A program made the translations under genes and the position numbers. This document shows positions 30,862 through 40,152 of a stretch of DNA of 64,000 nt, one piece after another (the stretch's first letter is position 1; each line of letters begins with the position of its first letter). This DNA is from Aeromonas rivipollensis (GTDB taxonomy: Bacteria > Pseudomonadota > Gammaproteobacteria > Enterobacterales > Aeromonadaceae), in NCBI RefSeq assembly GCF_010974825.1, contig NZ_JAAILA010000010.1, forward strand, positions 1 to 64,000, given 5' to 3'. The notes under the pieces are model-generated. The model made no database searches. It saw nothing but the letters and a program-made list of their open reading frames with translations, and was not told the origin of the DNA.

Positions 30862-31809
30862 GTGCCTGACATGAAGCTGTTTGCTGGTAACGCAACGCCG
30901 GAACTAGCCCAGAAGATCGCAGATCGCCTGTTTATCAAACTCGGCAATGCTGCCGTAGGTCGCTTTAGCGACGGCGAGATCAGCGTACAGATCAATGAGA
31001 ATGTACGCGGTGGCGATATCTTCATCATTCAATCCACCTGTGCCCCGACCAACGACAATTTGATGGAATTGATCGTCATGGTGGATGCACTGCGTCGTGC
31101 TTCAGCTGGCCGTATCACTGCCGTTATTCCCTACTTTGGTTATGCCCGTCAGGACCGCCGCGTCCGCTCCGCCCGTGTGCCCATCACCGCCAAGGTAGTC
31201 GCCGACTTCCTCTCCAGCGTGGGTGTGGATCGCGTGCTGACCGTTGACCTGCATGCCGAGCAAATCCAGGGCTTCTTCGATGTCCCCGTAGACAACGTGT
31301 TCGGCAGCCCTGTGTTGCTGGAAGACATGCTGTCCAAGAACCTCGAGTCTCCTGTTGTCGTATCGCCGGACATCGGCGGCGTGGTCCGTGCCCGTGCCAT
31401 CGCCAAGCTGCTGGACGACACCGACATCGCCATCATCGACAAGCGTCGTCCCCGCCCGAACGTCTCCCAGGTCATGCACCTGATCGGCGACGTGGCCGGC
31501 CGTGACTGCGTCATCGTCGACGACATGATCGATACCGGCGGCACCCTGTGCAAGGCGGCCGAAGCGTTGAAAGAGCGTGGCGCCAAGCGCGTGTTCGCCT
31601 ATGCGACCCACCCGGTCTTCTCCGGCACCGCCGTGGAAAACATCAAGAACTCGGTCATCGACGAGCTGATCATCACCGACTCCATCCCGCTCACCGCGGA
31701 GATGAAGGCGATCGGCAAGGTCAAGCAGCTGACGCTCTCCTCCGTGCTGGCCGAAGCCATCCGTCGTATCAGCAACGAAGAGTCCATCTCTGCCATGTTT
31801 GAGCATTGA
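30862..31809 (+). CDS. prs: Ribose-phosphate pyrophosphokinase
   Basis: A 315-residue PRPP synthetase that transfers pyrophosphate from ATP to ribose-5-phosphate for nucleotide, histidine and tryptophan synthesis. Features: [20 protein letters not shown] (ATP-binding), [11 protein letters not shown], and the PRPP-binding [13 protein letters not shown]. The start is GTG at 30862 ([10 protein letters not shown]), as in E. coli prs, and the length is identical. A tRNA-Gln and a 170-bp leader precede it; a terminator follows. Confidence 0.98.
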   Translation: MPDMKLFAGNATPELAQKIADRLFIKLGNAAVGRFSDGEISVQINENVRGGDIFIIQSTCAPTNDNLMELIVMVDALRRASAGRITAVIPYFGYARQDRRVRSARVPITAKVVADFLSSVGVDRVLTVDLHAEQIQGFFDVPVDNVFGSPVLLEDMLSKNLESPVVVSPDIGGVVRARAIAKLLDDTDIAIIDKRRPRPNVSQVMHLIGDVAGRDCVIVDDMIDTGGTLCKAAEALKERGAKRVFAYATHPVFSGTAVENIKNSVIDELIITDSIPLTAEMKAIGKVKQLTLSSVLAEAIRRISNEESISAMFEH

Positions 31810-31825
31810 TAGACCCCGTTGTGAC

Positions 31826-31856
31826 AAAAACCGCCAACTGGCGGTTTTTGTTTTTT
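31826..31856 (+). terminator. Intrinsic terminator of prs
   Basis: A 10-bp stem AAAAACCGCC / GGCGGTTTTT with a 4-base loop, then G and six uridines. Confidence 0.92.
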
Positions 31857-31905
31857 CAAGCCTGGTCAAAGTAATGCCCTGCCCCCGCAGGTTAAGGATG
31901 TCCCC

Positions 31906-33924
31906 ATGAAGTGCTTGCGTCTCCTCACTCTCCTCCCGCTGTGCGCCCTGCTCTCTGCCTGCCTGACCGGCCAGCAGGATCCGCCCTTCACCCTGACCCT
32001 GGCACACATGAACGACACCCACTCCCAGTTCGACCCGGTCAACGCCGAGCTGAAGGGGCCCCTCTTCGGCAAGCAGGGGGAAACCGACACCCTCTACACC
32101 CGCCTCGGCGGCTATCCCCGCCTGCTCACCATGACCAAAGCCTACCAGGCCGAGGCACTCGCCAAGAACCAGCCGCTGTTGCTGCTGCACGGGGGCGACG
32201 CCTGGCAGGGCAGCGGCTACTTCAAGCTCAACGAGGGGATGGCCAATGCCGAGCTGCTGAGCCAGTTCGGCTTCGATGCCATGGCCCTTGGCAACCATGA
32301 GTTCGATCTCGACAACCAGAAGCTGGCCCGCTTCATCCAGGGGGTGAACTTCCCGGTGCTGGCCGCCAACCTGGACAGCCGCGACGATCCGGACCTGAGT
32401 CAGGCCAGCAACCTCAAGCCCTTCGTGGTCTATGCCTTCGATGGCAACCAGAAGAGCCCGGTCACCGATCTCGCCCACCTGCCCGCAGACAAGCAGCTGG
32501 TCGCCGTCATCGGGCTGGTGCTGGAGGACATGGCCAACATCTCCCCCAACGTCGGCAAGCTGCGCTTTGCCAAGGAGGTGGCCTCGGCCCAGGCCACGGT
32601 CGACCTGCTGCAGGCCAGGGGGATCAACCGGATAGTGGCCCTCACCCACATCGGCAACGCCCGGGATCTGGCGCTGGCGGCCAAGGTGAACGGCCTCGAT
32701 GCCATCGTCGGCGGCCACTCCCACAGCCTGCTCGGTGACTTTAGCAACGTCGGCTGGGGCAAGACGGGGGAATACGCAGCGCTGGTCACCAATCCGGACG
32801 GTGTGGGCCTGACCTGCGTGGTGCAGGCGGGATCCTACGCCCAGGCAATCGGTCTTGCCCGGGTCAGCTTCGACGCCCAGGGCCGGGTCATCGCCTGCAA
32901 GGGTCAGAACCAGCTGCTGGCCAGCCGCGACTTCTTCGCCGATCCGGCCCGCCAGCAGAGGCTGGACAAGACTCGCAGCCAGCAGGCAGGCAAGTTCATC
33001 GACGCCCAGCCCAACCTGGTGACAGTGGATGAAGATCCGCGCCTGCGCGGCATCATCGACAGCCACTACAAACCGGCGCTGGAGCAGGCCTACGGCCCCG
33101 TCATCGGCACCCTTCCCGCGCCATTGCAAAATGCCCGCCGCCCAGGCGACAACGGCAGCGACAGCCACGGCTCCGACGTCGCGCCCCTGGTGGCGGAAGG
33201 CCAATATTTTTGGGCCAACACCCCGCAGGTGCAGGCACTGACCGGCGGCCCGGTCGACTTCGCCCTGCTGGCGGTGGGGGGCGTGCGCGCCGACTTGCCC
33301 GCCGGTGAACTGCGACAGGGGGAGGCATCCCTCAGCCTGCTGCCGTTCAAGAACCCGCTCAGCGTACTGACCCTCTCCGGCACCGAGGTGCGGGCCCTGC
33401 TGACCGAGACCATCACGGCCACCCTGCCCGCCAGCGCTCATGCGGGCAAGTTCCCCTATGGCGGCCATCTGCGTTACACCTTCAAGGAGACCGAAGCTGG
33501 CAAGGCGGGCCACCTGACCCGGCTGCAATGGCAGACGGCCGAGGGTCAGTGGCAGGATCTGGTGAATGGACGGCGCTACCGGGTGGTGACCAACGCCTAC
33601 AGCGCCAACGGCAACGACGGCTGGCAGGCCCTGGCACGGGCGCAGCGTCAGAGTGCCGAGAGCCAGAGTGCCGAGCGCGTGGATCTCGCCTGGGTGGCGG
33701 GCCAGCTGACCGCCTTCCCGGTGCTGGCAGTGGCAAAGCGCGGCGAGCAGCTCGGCGCCGTCTATGGGTCGGGCAAGGCCCTCGACTGCAAGGCAGCCAA
33801 GGTGGATTGCGGCACAGACGCGGCCTCGTTCGTGGACTATGTGCGTTATGCCCGCCCCCTGGTGACCGCCCTGACCGAGGAGACGGTGACCCTGCTGCGT
33901 GCCGGTCAAGCCGACGCCCCCTGA
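31906..33924 (+). CDS. 5'-nucleotidase/UDP-sugar hydrolase family lipoprotein
   Basis: A 672-residue lipoprotein with signal peptide and lipobox LLSAC (Cys about 19). The N-terminal metallophosphatase domain shows the dimetal motifs LAHMNDTHSQFDP, LLLHGGDAWQGSGYF, ALGNHEFDLDN, ALTHIGNA and VGGHSHSLLG. The C-terminal 5'-nucleotidase domain includes FALLAVGGVRADLPAG and SLLPFKNPLSVLTLSG and the substrate stacking region NAYSANGNDGW. The family dephosphorylates extracellular nucleotides; Vibrio NutA is a similar membrane-anchored enzyme. It lies alone between prs and pth, with its own terminator. Confidence 0.9.
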   Translation: MKCLRLLTLLPLCALLSACLTGQQDPPFTLTLAHMNDTHSQFDPVNAELKGPLFGKQGETDTLYTRLGGYPRLLTMTKAYQAEALAKNQPLLLLHGGDAWQGSGYFKLNEGMANAELLSQFGFDAMALGNHEFDLDNQKLARFIQGVNFPVLAANLDSRDDPDLSQASNLKPFVVYAFDGNQKSPVTDLAHLPADKQLVAVIGLVLEDMANISPNVGKLRFAKEVASAQATVDLLQARGINRIVALTHIGNARDLALAAKVNGLDAIVGGHSHSLLGDFSNVGWGKTGEYAALVTNPDGVGLTCVVQAGSYAQAIGLARVSFDAQGRVIACKGQNQLLASRDFFADPARQQRLDKTRSQQAGKFIDAQPNLVTVDEDPRLRGIIDSHYKPALEQAYGPVIGTLPAPLQNARRPGDNGSDSHGSDVAPLVAEGQYFWANTPQVQALTGGPVDFALLAVGGVRADLPAGELRQGEASLSLLPFKNPLSVLTLSGTEVRALLTETITATLPASAHAGKFPYGGHLRYTFKETEAGKAGHLTRLQWQTAEGQWQDLVNGRRYRVVTNAYSANGNDGWQALARAQRQSAESQSAERVDLAWVAGQLTAFPVLAVAKRGEQLGAVYGSGKALDCKAAKVDCGTDAASFVDYVRYARPLVTALTEETVTLLRAGQADAP

Positions 33925-33935
33925 GCCGCTGCGCC

Positions 33936-33964
33936 AAAACGGGCCGGGGCGAGGCCCGTTTTTT
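33936..33964 (+). terminator. Intrinsic terminator of the nucleotidase gene
   Basis: An 8-bp stem AACGGGCC / GGCCCGTT with a 7-base loop, followed by TTTT, 13 bp after the stop. Confidence 0.88.
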
Positions 33965-34119
33965 GCGGCCGTTGGCGACCCGTTACAGGGTTATTCCCCC
34001 CGGCTTGCCGAGCTTTGGTTGAGTGATCGCCAGTCGGCGGCTAGAATATTGCGTCCCATTGCCCTGGACCCTCTGTTTATGGCAACCAGTAGTGCAAGCA
34101 GCGAGTGAAGACATCAAGC

Positions 34120-34716
34120 GTGACGCATCAAATCAAACTGATTGTCGGGCTGGGTAATCCCGGCCCCGAATATGCCAAGACCCGCCACAACGCGGGGGCC
34201 TGGTATGTGGAGCAGCTAGCCCGCTGGCACAATGTCAGCCTGCGCGAAGAGCCCAAGTTCTTCGGCTACACCGCCCGCATCCTGGTGGAGGGGCAGGATG
34301 TGCGGCTGCTCATCCCGAACACCTATATGAACCTCTCCGGCAAGGCGGTGGCGGCCCTGGCCCGCTTCTACCAGATAGTCCCCGAAGAGATACTGGTGGC
34401 CCACGACGAACTGGATCTGCCCCCCGGCATCGCCAAGTTCAAGCAGGGCGGTGGCCACGGCGGCCACAACGGCCTCAAGGACATCATCGCCAGGATGGGC
34501 AACAACAATAACTTCTTCCGGCTGCGCCTCGGGATCGGTCATCCCGGTGCCAAGGAGCTGGTCGCCGGCTTCGTGCTGACCAAGGCGCCCAGCAGTGAAC
34601 AGAACCTGATCGAGGCCGCACTGGATGAGTCCTTGCGCGCCACCGACATCCTGTTCAAGCAGGACATGACCAAGGCCATGAACCGGCTGCACAGCTTCAA
34701 GGCTGAAAAAGTCTGA
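34120..34716 (+). CDS. pth: Peptidyl-tRNA hydrolase
   Basis: A 198-residue enzyme that frees tRNA from peptidyl-tRNA drop-off products. Motifs: [20 protein letters not shown] with the catalytic His, the [14 protein letters not shown] segment, [12 protein letters not shown] and [13 protein letters not shown]. The start is uncertain. GTG 34120 gives a protein beginning like E. coli Pth; GTG 34105 would add five residues. The final third of the gene is the first copy of a tandem repeat that continues past the stop codon. Confidence 0.93.
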   Translation: MTHQIKLIVGLGNPGPEYAKTRHNAGAWYVEQLARWHNVSLREEPKFFGYTARILVEGQDVRLLIPNTYMNLSGKAVAALARFYQIVPEEILVAHDELDLPPGIAKFKQGGGHGGHNGLKDIIARMGNNNNFFRLRLGIGHPGAKELVAGFVLTKAPSSEQNLIEAALDESLRATDILFKQDMTKAMNRLHSFKAEKV

Positions 34717-34955
34717 ACAGGCTTTGATCGATGACGTACTGGATGAGTGCCCACGTACGCCACCGACACCGGTTCAAGCAGGACATGACCAAGGCCATGA
34801 ACCGGCTGCACAGCTTCAAGGCTGAAAAAGTCTGAACAGGCTTTGAACGATGACGTACTGGATGAGTGCTCACGTACGCCACCGACATCCTGTTCAAGCA
34901 GGACATGACCAAGGCCATGAACCGGCTGCACAGCTTCAAGGCCGAGAAAGTCTGA
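34621..34955 (+). repeat. Three tandem copies of the pth 3' end
   Basis: Repeat units begin at 34621, 34739 and 34858 (period 118-119 bp), each starting CTGGATGAGT and containing the last coding bases of pth through GTCTGAA. Copy 1 is the true gene end. Copies 2 and 3 lie downstream, are nearly identical from GTTCAAGCAGGACATGACC to AAAGTCTGAA, and have diverged in the GCGCGCC region. The copies have no start codon of their own, so they look like non-coding duplicates. Confidence 0.95.
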
Positions 34956-35053
34956 ATACAGATGCCTGACCTGGGTCAGGCTCGCACAATATGACAGGGC
35001 TGCCTAAGAATCTGGTCACTCTCTGTAACGAGAGGTTGTCAGCAAGGGGAAGC

Positions 35054-35104
35054 GCAGCACAGGAACCGGAGCGTATAGGTATACGTGAGGATTCCGAGCA
35101 GCAC
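35054..35104. repeat. Imperfect palindrome before ychF
   Basis: Around 35078 an inverted repeat CGTATA-GG-TATACG is flanked by further complementary GGAA/TTCC, within an outer direct repeat of GCAGCAC (35054-35060 and 35098-35104). It lies in the 230-bp space between the pth repeats and ychF. The function is unknown; it could be a mobile palindromic repeat. Confidence 0.55.
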
Positions 35105-35189
35105 ATGAGCCTTGATCACAGCCTCGCAGTAAGAGCGTGAGCAAGTTCGGCGGCCCTCACACAGCATCCATCACGTAAGGTAACAATTC

Positions 35190-36281
35190 ATGGGTTTTAA
35201 ATGCGGTATCGTGGGCCTGCCCAATGTAGGCAAATCCACCCTGTTCAATGCGCTGACCAAGGCCGGCATCGAAGCCGCCAACTTCCCGTTCTGCACCATT
35301 GAGCCGAACACGGGTGTGGTCCCCATGCCGGATCCCCGCCTCGACCAGCTGGCGGCCATCATCAACCCCCAGCGCGTGGTGCCGACCACCATGGAGTTCG
35401 TGGACATCGCCGGCCTGGTGGCGGGCGCCTCCAAGGGCGAGGGTCTGGGCAACCAGTTCCTGGCTAACATCCGCGAGACCGAAGCCATAGGTCACGTGGT
35501 GCGCTGCTTCGAGGACGAGAACATCATCCACGTGGCGGGCAAGGTCTCCCCGGCCGATGACATCGAGGTGATCAATACCGAATTGGCCCTGTCGGATCTG
35601 GACGCCTGCGAGCGCGCCATCCACCGTCAGTCCAAGCGCGCCAAGGGCGGCGACAAGGATGCCAAGCTGGAAGTGGAAACCCTGGAAAAGATTCGGGTTG
35701 CCCTGGAAAACGGCCAGATGATCCGCGGCATGAAGCTGGACAAGGAAGAGCTGGCGGCCGTCAGCCACCTCAACTTCCTGACCCTGAAGCCCACCATGTA
35801 CATCGCCAACGTGGCGGAAGATGGCTTCGACAACAACCCCTTCCTCGATAAGGTGCGTGAAATCGCCGCCGCCGAGAACGCCGTTGTGGTCGTGGTCTGC
35901 TGCGCCATCGAGGCAGACATCGCCGAGCTGGACGACGCCGACCGCGCCGAGTTCATGGCCGATCTGGGGATCGAAGAGCCGGGTCTGAACCGGGTGATCC
36001 GCTCAGGTTACGAGCTGCTGAACCTGCAGACCTACTTCACCGCCGGGGTGAAGGAAGTCCGCGCCTGGACCATTCCGGTCGGCGCCACCGCCCCGCAGGC
36101 GGCGGGCAAGATCCACACCGACTTTGAAAAAGGCTTTATTCGCGCCCAGACCATCGCCTTCGACGACTTTATCACCTACAAGGGTGAGCAAGGCGCCAAG
36201 GAAGCGGGCAAGATGCGCGCCGAAGGGAAAGACTACATCGTCAAGGATGGCGATATCATGAACTTCCTGTTCAACGTCTAA
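35190..36281 (+). CDS. ychF: Redox-regulated ATPase/GTPase YchF
   Basis: A 363-residue Obg-family P-loop protein (Ola1/YchF), same length as E. coli YchF, which hydrolyses ATP and associates with ribosomes. Walker A is [15 protein letters not shown], switch II is [19 protein letters not shown], and the nucleotide-specificity region reads [11 protein letters not shown]. The C-terminal TGS domain ends in [20 protein letters not shown]. It follows pth as in E. coli, and a terminator follows. Confidence 0.97.
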   Translation: MGFKCGIVGLPNVGKSTLFNALTKAGIEAANFPFCTIEPNTGVVPMPDPRLDQLAAIINPQRVVPTTMEFVDIAGLVAGASKGEGLGNQFLANIRETEAIGHVVRCFEDENIIHVAGKVSPADDIEVINTELALSDLDACERAIHRQSKRAKGGDKDAKLEVETLEKIRVALENGQMIRGMKLDKEELAAVSHLNFLTLKPTMYIANVAEDGFDNNPFLDKVREIAAAENAVVVVVCCAIEADIAELDDADRAEFMADLGIEEPGLNRVIRSGYELLNLQTYFTAGVKEVRAWTIPVGATAPQAAGKIHTDFEKGFIRAQTIAFDDFITYKGEQGAKEAGKMRAEGKDYIVKDGDIMNFLFNV

Positions 36282-36288
36282 CCCCATG

Positions 36289-36316
36289 AGAGGCCAGCAT
36301 TTGCTGGCCTCTTTGT
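36289..36316 (+). terminator. Intrinsic terminator of ychF
   Basis: A 10-bp stem AGAGGCCAGC / GCTGGCCTCT with a 4-base loop, then TTTG. Confidence 0.8.
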
Positions 36317-36442
36317 TATGGGCACAGGTTGCGGATCTGCTGCCAAATGTCGCAAAAAAAACCAGATTGTTGGGCTTTTGCGCGACAGCGTCCAATAACT
36401 CGCCAAACGCACCCAAATTCGGTTTTTCTGGCAAAAAAAGGG

Positions 36443-36471
36443 TTGACGCCCCAGAGCCAGATACGCATAAT
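36443..36471 (+). promoter_or_regulatory. Promoter of the tRNA operon
   Basis: -35 TTGACG (36443-36448) and -10 CATAAT (36466-36471) at exactly 17-bp spacing, followed by a GC-rich discriminator (TCCGGCCGC) of the kind linked to stringent control of stable RNA genes. It lies about 46 bp upstream of the first tRNA. Confidence 0.85.
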
Positions 36472-36516
36472 TCCGGCCGCACAGTGACGAGGCAACGACT
36501 CACTGGAAGCACGGTT

Positions 36517-36593
36517 GGCTATGTAGCTCAGTTGGTTAGAGCATCGCACTCATAATGCGAGGGTCACAGGTTCGAATCCCGTCATAGCCACCA
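36517..36593 (+). tRNA. tRNA-Met (CAT), elongator, copy 1
   Basis: A 77-nt cloverleaf with encoded CCA; anticodon CAT at 36551-36553 in loop CTCATAA. It begins GGCTATG, like the E. coli elongator metT/metU tRNA, and not the initiator, which starts CGCGGGG. Confidence 0.97.
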
Positions 36594-36606
36594 TTAATCA
36601 TTCAGT

Positions 36607-36681
36607 TGGGGTATCGCCAAGCGGTAAGGCAGCGGGTTTTGATCTCGCCATCCCTAGGTTCGAATCCTAGTACCCCAGCCA
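36607..36681 (+). tRNA. tRNA-Gln (TTG)
   Basis: 75 nt with encoded CCA, anticodon TTG in loop TTTTGAT, acceptor TGGGGTA/TACCCCA. Identical to the other clustered Gln copies. Confidence 0.97.
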
Positions 36682-36721
36682 TTTTTAAAGATGTTTGACA
36701 GTTTCTGTCAGTCATCGCTGT

Positions 36722-36796
36722 TGGGGTATCGCCAAGCGGTAAGGCAGCGGGTTTTGATCTCGCCATCCCTAGGTTCGAATCCTAGTACCCCAGCCA
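36722..36796 (+). tRNA. tRNA-Gln (TTG)
   Basis: 75 nt with encoded CCA, identical to the preceding Gln copy. The spacer after it (ending GGATACAAGAC) recurs before the third Met gene. Confidence 0.97.
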
Positions 36797-36831
36797 TTTT
36801 TACTTGTACACGACAATGTCGGATACAAGAC

Positions 36832-36908
36832 GGCTATGTAGCTCAGTTGGTTAGAGCATCGCACTCATAATGCGAGGGTCACAGGTTCGAATCCCGTCAT
36901 AGCCACCA
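36832..36908 (+). tRNA. tRNA-Met (CAT), elongator, copy 2
   Basis: 77 nt with encoded CCA, identical to copy 1. Confidence 0.97.
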
Positions 36909-36925
36909 TTTACAAGTTGTTCAGT

Positions 36926-37000
36926 TGGGGTATCGCCAAGCGGTAAGGCAGCGGGTTTTGATCTCGCCATCCCTAGGTTCGAATCCTAGTACCCCAGCCA
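36926..37000 (+). tRNA. tRNA-Gln (TTG)
   Basis: 75 nt with encoded CCA, identical to the other clustered copies. It is followed by TTTTTAAAGTT, close to the spacer after the first clustered Gln gene. Confidence 0.97.
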
Positions 37001-37047
37001 TTTTTAAAGTTCTTTGCCCGCCATTATTGACGGTTGAGGAGCGCTGT

Positions 37048-37122
37048 TGGGGTATCGCCAAGCGGTAAGGCAGCGGGTTTTGATCTCGCCATCCCTAGGT
37101 TCGAATCCTAGTACCCCAGCCA
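37048..37122 (+). tRNA. tRNA-Gln (TTG)
   Basis: 75 nt with encoded CCA, identical to the other clustered copies. It is the last intact Gln gene, followed by a decayed one. Confidence 0.97.
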
Positions 37123-37156
37123 TAATTGCCTTTCATCGACCTTGTCGGTGATCGCT

Positions 37157-37220
37157 GTGGTAAACGTGATGGATCTTGATCTCGTCAACGTGCCTAGGTC
37201 CAAACCCTAGTACCCAGCCA
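37157..37220 (+). pseudogene. Degenerate tRNA-Gln remnant
   Basis: The sequence keeps the anticodon arm core (ATCTTGATCTCG, with TTG), a T-arm-like CCTAGGTC..CCCTAG and the 3' end TACCCAGCCA, but the acceptor 5' strand and D-arm are eroded (GTGGTAAACGTGATGG). It cannot fold as a tRNA. It sits exactly where a Gln gene is expected, directly before the spacer that also precedes Met copy 2. Confidence 0.85.
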
Positions 37221-37254
37221 TTTTACTTGTACACGACAACGTCGGATACAAGAC

Positions 37255-37331
37255 GGCTATGTAGCTCAGTTGGTTAGAGCATCGCACTCATAATGCGGGG
37301 GTCACAGGTTCGAATCCCGTCATAGCCACCA
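37255..37331 (+). tRNA. tRNA-Met (CAT), elongator, copy 3
   Basis: 77 nt with encoded CCA. It differs from copies 1 and 2 by one base just after the anticodon stem (GCGGGGG instead of GCGAGGG). Confidence 0.96.
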
Positions 37332-37339
37332 TTAATATT

Positions 37340-37423
37340 GCGGAAGTGGCGAAATTGGTAGACGCACCAGATTTAGGTTCTGGCGCCCTAGGCGTGAGAG
37401 TTCGAGTCTCTCCTTCCGCACCA
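37340..37423 (+). tRNA. tRNA-Leu (TAG)
   Basis: An 84-nt class II tRNA with a long variable arm (CCCTAGGCGTGAG region) and encoded CCA. Anticodon loop TTTAGGT gives TAG. It is close to E. coli leuW, which is likewise grouped with Met and Gln genes. It is the last gene of the operon. Confidence 0.96.
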
Positions 37424-37442
37424 TCAAGGCAGTACCAAACAG

Positions 37443-37464
37443 ACCAGCTCATGCTGGTTTTTTT
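37443..37464 (+). terminator. Intrinsic terminator of the tRNA operon
   Basis: A stem ACCAGC / GCTGGT with a 4-base loop, then seven or more uridines, 20 bp after tRNA-Leu. Confidence 0.9.
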
Positions 37465-37568
37465 GTGCCTGAGTTTCAGCCTTTGTCCCCTCTCCTTCCC
37501 TGCCGCTCTCTCTGCTCACTGGCTTGTCAGCCCAATATTTCATCTCACAGCGTCGGGATATATGGCCA

Positions 37569-37593
37569 ATAAAAAGCGGCCCGCAGGCCGCTT
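37569..37593 (-). terminator. Intrinsic terminator of yfbS
   Basis: On the minus strand, AAGCGGCC / GGCCGCTT with a short loop, followed by a U-rich tract (TTTATT), 27 bp after the yfbS stop. Confidence 0.85.
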
Positions 37594-37619
37594 GCACTCC
37601 TTGTCCCCCTCGAGCGCGC

Positions 37620-39452
37620 TCAGAACGGGAAGAACCAGGGAATGGCGATGACGCTCACCACCATCACCAGCAAGGTAAAGGGCACACCGATGCGGATGAA
37701 GTCCATGAACTTGTAGTTGCCGGGCCCCAGCACCAGGGTATTGACCGGTGAGGAGACGGGCGTCATGAAGGCAGCCGAGGCGGCGATGGCGATGGTCATG
37801 GCGAAGGGATAGGGAGAGACCCCCATCTGCTGGGCCGTACCGAGCGCAATGGGCGCCATCAGCACGGCGGTGGCGGTGTTGGAGATGAAGAGTCCGATGG
37901 CCGCGCAGAGCACGAACAGGCTGGCCAGCATGACACGGGGCCCCATCTCCCCCACCGCCGAGATCAGCCCGCCGACGATGAGATCCACCCCGCCGGTCTT
38001 CTGCAACGCCAGGGCAAAGGGCAGCATGCCGACGATCAGGATCAGGGTCGGCCAGTGGATGGACTTGTAGGCGCTCTCCATGTCGATGCAGCGGAACTTG
38101 CCCATCAGCAGGCAGGCGATGAGCGCCGCTATGACGTTGGGCACGGGCTCCGTCACCATCAGCCCTATCATGACCGCGAGGGCGATCAGGGCGTGGATGG
38201 CCTGGCTGCGAGCCGGCGCCATCTCGTCCACCTCGGCAGGCAGGCCGAGCAGCAGGAAGTCCCTGTGGTGGGTCTGCAACTGGCGAATGAGGCTCCAGTT
38301 GCCCACTACCAGCAGGCTGTCTCCCATCAGCAGCGGCTCATCCACCAGCTTGCCGGTGAGCGCCTCACCGTTGCGGCGGATCCCGACCACGCTCAGGCCG
38401 TAGCGGGAGCGAAAGGCCACCTCGCGGATGCTCTTGCCGAGCAGGCGGGATCCCGGAATGAGGGACACCTCGGCCATGCCCACCTCCCGCGCCTGATCCG
38501 AGAAATACTCCCCGCGCAATATCATGGGTTCGAGCCGCGCCTCGCTGCAGAACTCCCGCACATCCACCTCGGGGTCGGACATGTCGATGAGCAGCACATC
38601 CTTGGCCTGGAACTCGGTGACGCCGGAGACGGTGACCATCACCCGCCGAAACTTGCGCCAGCGCTCCAGCCCGATGACGTTGGCCCCAAAGCGGGCACGC
38701 AGTTGCAGCTCGTCCAGGGTCTGGCCTATCAGGGGAGAATCGGGACGGATCGCCAGGCGGCGCGCCCGGCCGGCCAGGCGATAATCGCGGATGAGGTCGC
38801 GCATTGTGCTGCGCCCCGCCTGCTTGCCCTTGCCCTCTTCCCCCTCGCGCACCAGACGGTGACGCATCAGCAGCATGTAGATCACTCCCAGCCCGAGGAT
38901 AAGCACCCCCATGGGGGTGAAACCGAAGAAGCCGAAGCCCTGGATGCCGTGGCGCATCAGCTCGCTGTTCACCACCATGTTGGGCGGCGTGGCCACCAGC
39001 GTCATCATGCCGCTGATGAGACCGGCAAAGCCCAGCGGCATCATCAGCCGTCCCGCCGGTATCCCCATCCGGTTCGCCACGCTCAGCACCACGGGGATGA
39101 AGATGGCCACCACCCCTGTGCTGCTCATCACGGCCCCCAGGGTCGCCACCGCCACCATCAGCAGCACCAGCAGCCGGGTCTCACTGCTGCCCGCCACCTT
39201 CACCAGGGCATCCCCCACCTGATAGGCGATGCCGGTGCGCACCAGCCCCTCCCCCACCACGAACAGGGCGGCGATCAGGATGACGTTGGGATCGCTAAAC
39301 CCCGCCAGCGCCTCCGGCAGAGTCAGGGTGCCGCTCAACACGAACAGGATGATGATCAACAAGGCCACCACATCCATGCGCACCCTGTTGGTAATAAACA
39401 GGAAGATGGCGCCCACCAGCATGCTGAGCACCCAGATCAACTCGGAATTCAC
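37620..39452 (-). CDS. yfbS: SLC13/DASS family permease with two RCK_C domains (YfbS)
   Basis: A 610-residue inner-membrane anion transporter, the same length as E. coli YfbS. About 5-6 helices form each half; early motifs [24 protein letters not shown] and [16 protein letters not shown] are characteristic, and [15 protein letters not shown] lies near the end. Between the halves (about residues 210-390) are two TrkA-C/RCK_C modules (for example [14 protein letters not shown] and [20 protein letters not shown]), likely regulatory ligand-binding. The substrate is unknown; the family carries sulfate or dicarboxylates. Confidence 0.9.
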   Translation of the reverse strand: MNSELIWVLSMLVGAIFLFITNRVRMDVVALLIIILFVLSGTLTLPEALAGFSDPNVILIAALFVVGEGLVRTGIAYQVGDALVKVAGSSETRLLVLLMVAVATLGAVMSSTGVVAIFIPVVLSVANRMGIPAGRLMMPLGFAGLISGMMTLVATPPNMVVNSELMRHGIQGFGFFGFTPMGVLILGLGVIYMLLMRHRLVREGEEGKGKQAGRSTMRDLIRDYRLAGRARRLAIRPDSPLIGQTLDELQLRARFGANVIGLERWRKFRRVMVTVSGVTEFQAKDVLLIDMSDPEVDVREFCSEARLEPMILRGEYFSDQAREVGMAEVSLIPGSRLLGKSIREVAFRSRYGLSVVGIRRNGEALTGKLVDEPLLMGDSLLVVGNWSLIRQLQTHHRDFLLLGLPAEVDEMAPARSQAIHALIALAVMIGLMVTEPVPNVIAALIACLLMGKFRCIDMESAYKSIHWPTLILIVGMLPFALALQKTGGVDLIVGGLISAVGEMGPRVMLASLFVLCAAIGLFISNTATAVLMAPIALGTAQQMGVSPYPFAMTIAIAASAAFMTPVSSPVNTLVLGPGNYKFMDFIRIGVPFTLLVMVVSVIAIPWFFPF

Positions 39453-39732
39453 ACTCGCTCCTTTCGTTCATGTCCGCCGGGCGGGGAACCGCGCCAGACG
39501 CCATCAGACCACAGCCAGCCCCCCTCCATTTTGTTACATATCAAGAAAGGGGAGCCCACATCATCGCACATTCGGGTTCACTTGCAGCCACTTTGCAGGG
39601 CAGAGCAAGCGCGCCAACCCACTCCACCCGCACGTCCGGGCGAAAAGTGCTGCGCGCCCTCCCCGGCACTCCTAAAATGGGCCCGCTGCGGCGTGATCCG
39701 CCCCCTGCCACCCCTTGTCCTTCGGAGAGAAA

Positions 39733-40065
39733 ATGTCAGTTCACACCCCAACCTACCCGGAATTCACCTTCTTCGGCCGCTTCGTCGCCGACATCCAGTC
39801 CGGCCGCAAGACCATCACCATACGCGACGAGAGCGAAGCCAACTGGCAGCCCGGCCAGCGGCTCGCGCTCTTCACCAATCCGGAGCACCACCCCTTTGGC
39901 ACCATGGAGGTGCTCTCGGTCACGCCCCTGGCCTTCGATGACCTGACCGATGAGCACGCCCGCCAGGAGAACATGACCCTCGCCGAGCTCCAGACCGTCA
40001 TCCGGGACATCTACCCCGCACTGCCGCAGCTCTATGTGATTGAATTCAAACTGATTGAAGCCTGA
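39733..40065 (+). CDS. yqfB: N4-acetylcytidine amidohydrolase (ASCH domain)
   Basis: A 110-residue ASCH-fold protein. E. coli YqfB hydrolyses N4-acetylcytidine to cytidine. Conserved segments are FFGRFVADI.SGRKTITIRDESEAN, with the lysine and threonine of the active site, and HARQENMTLAEL, and YVIEFKLI at the end. The start at 39733 is chosen because GGAGAG lies 4 bases before the ATG. Confidence 0.93.
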   Translation: MSVHTPTYPEFTFFGRFVADIQSGRKTITIRDESEANWQPGQRLALFTNPEHHPFGTMEVLSVTPLAFDDLTDEHARQENMTLAELQTVIRDIYPALPQLYVIEFKLIEA

Positions 40066-40152
40066 TTTTGTGAGCTGCCTCAACTAACGCCGGTTGCGAT
40101 CTCAGACCAAAAGCGCACAATGCCTGTTTTTATATACAGTTAACGGTGCAGC

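Noticed and set aside
31102..33909. A 935-codon open frame on the minus strand opposite prs and the nucleotidase gene
   Set aside because: It is a shadow of high-GC coding sequence. The plus strand holds two well-recognised genes, and the minus product has no family features and is unusually rich in Gly, Gln and His.
34739..34955. Copies 2 and 3 of the pth end as small genes
   Set aside because: They contain only the C-terminal coding part with no ribosome site or suitable start, so they are treated as a non-coding repeat.
36517..37423. Regularly spaced repeats suggesting a CRISPR array
   Set aside because: The repeats are 75-77-nt tRNA genes with CCA ends and anticodons, not CRISPR repeats. 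No cas genes are in the window.
38055..39941. A 628-codon plus-strand frame opposite yfbS
   Set aside because: A His/Gln-rich shadow product; yfbS on the minus strand matches its family over its entire length.
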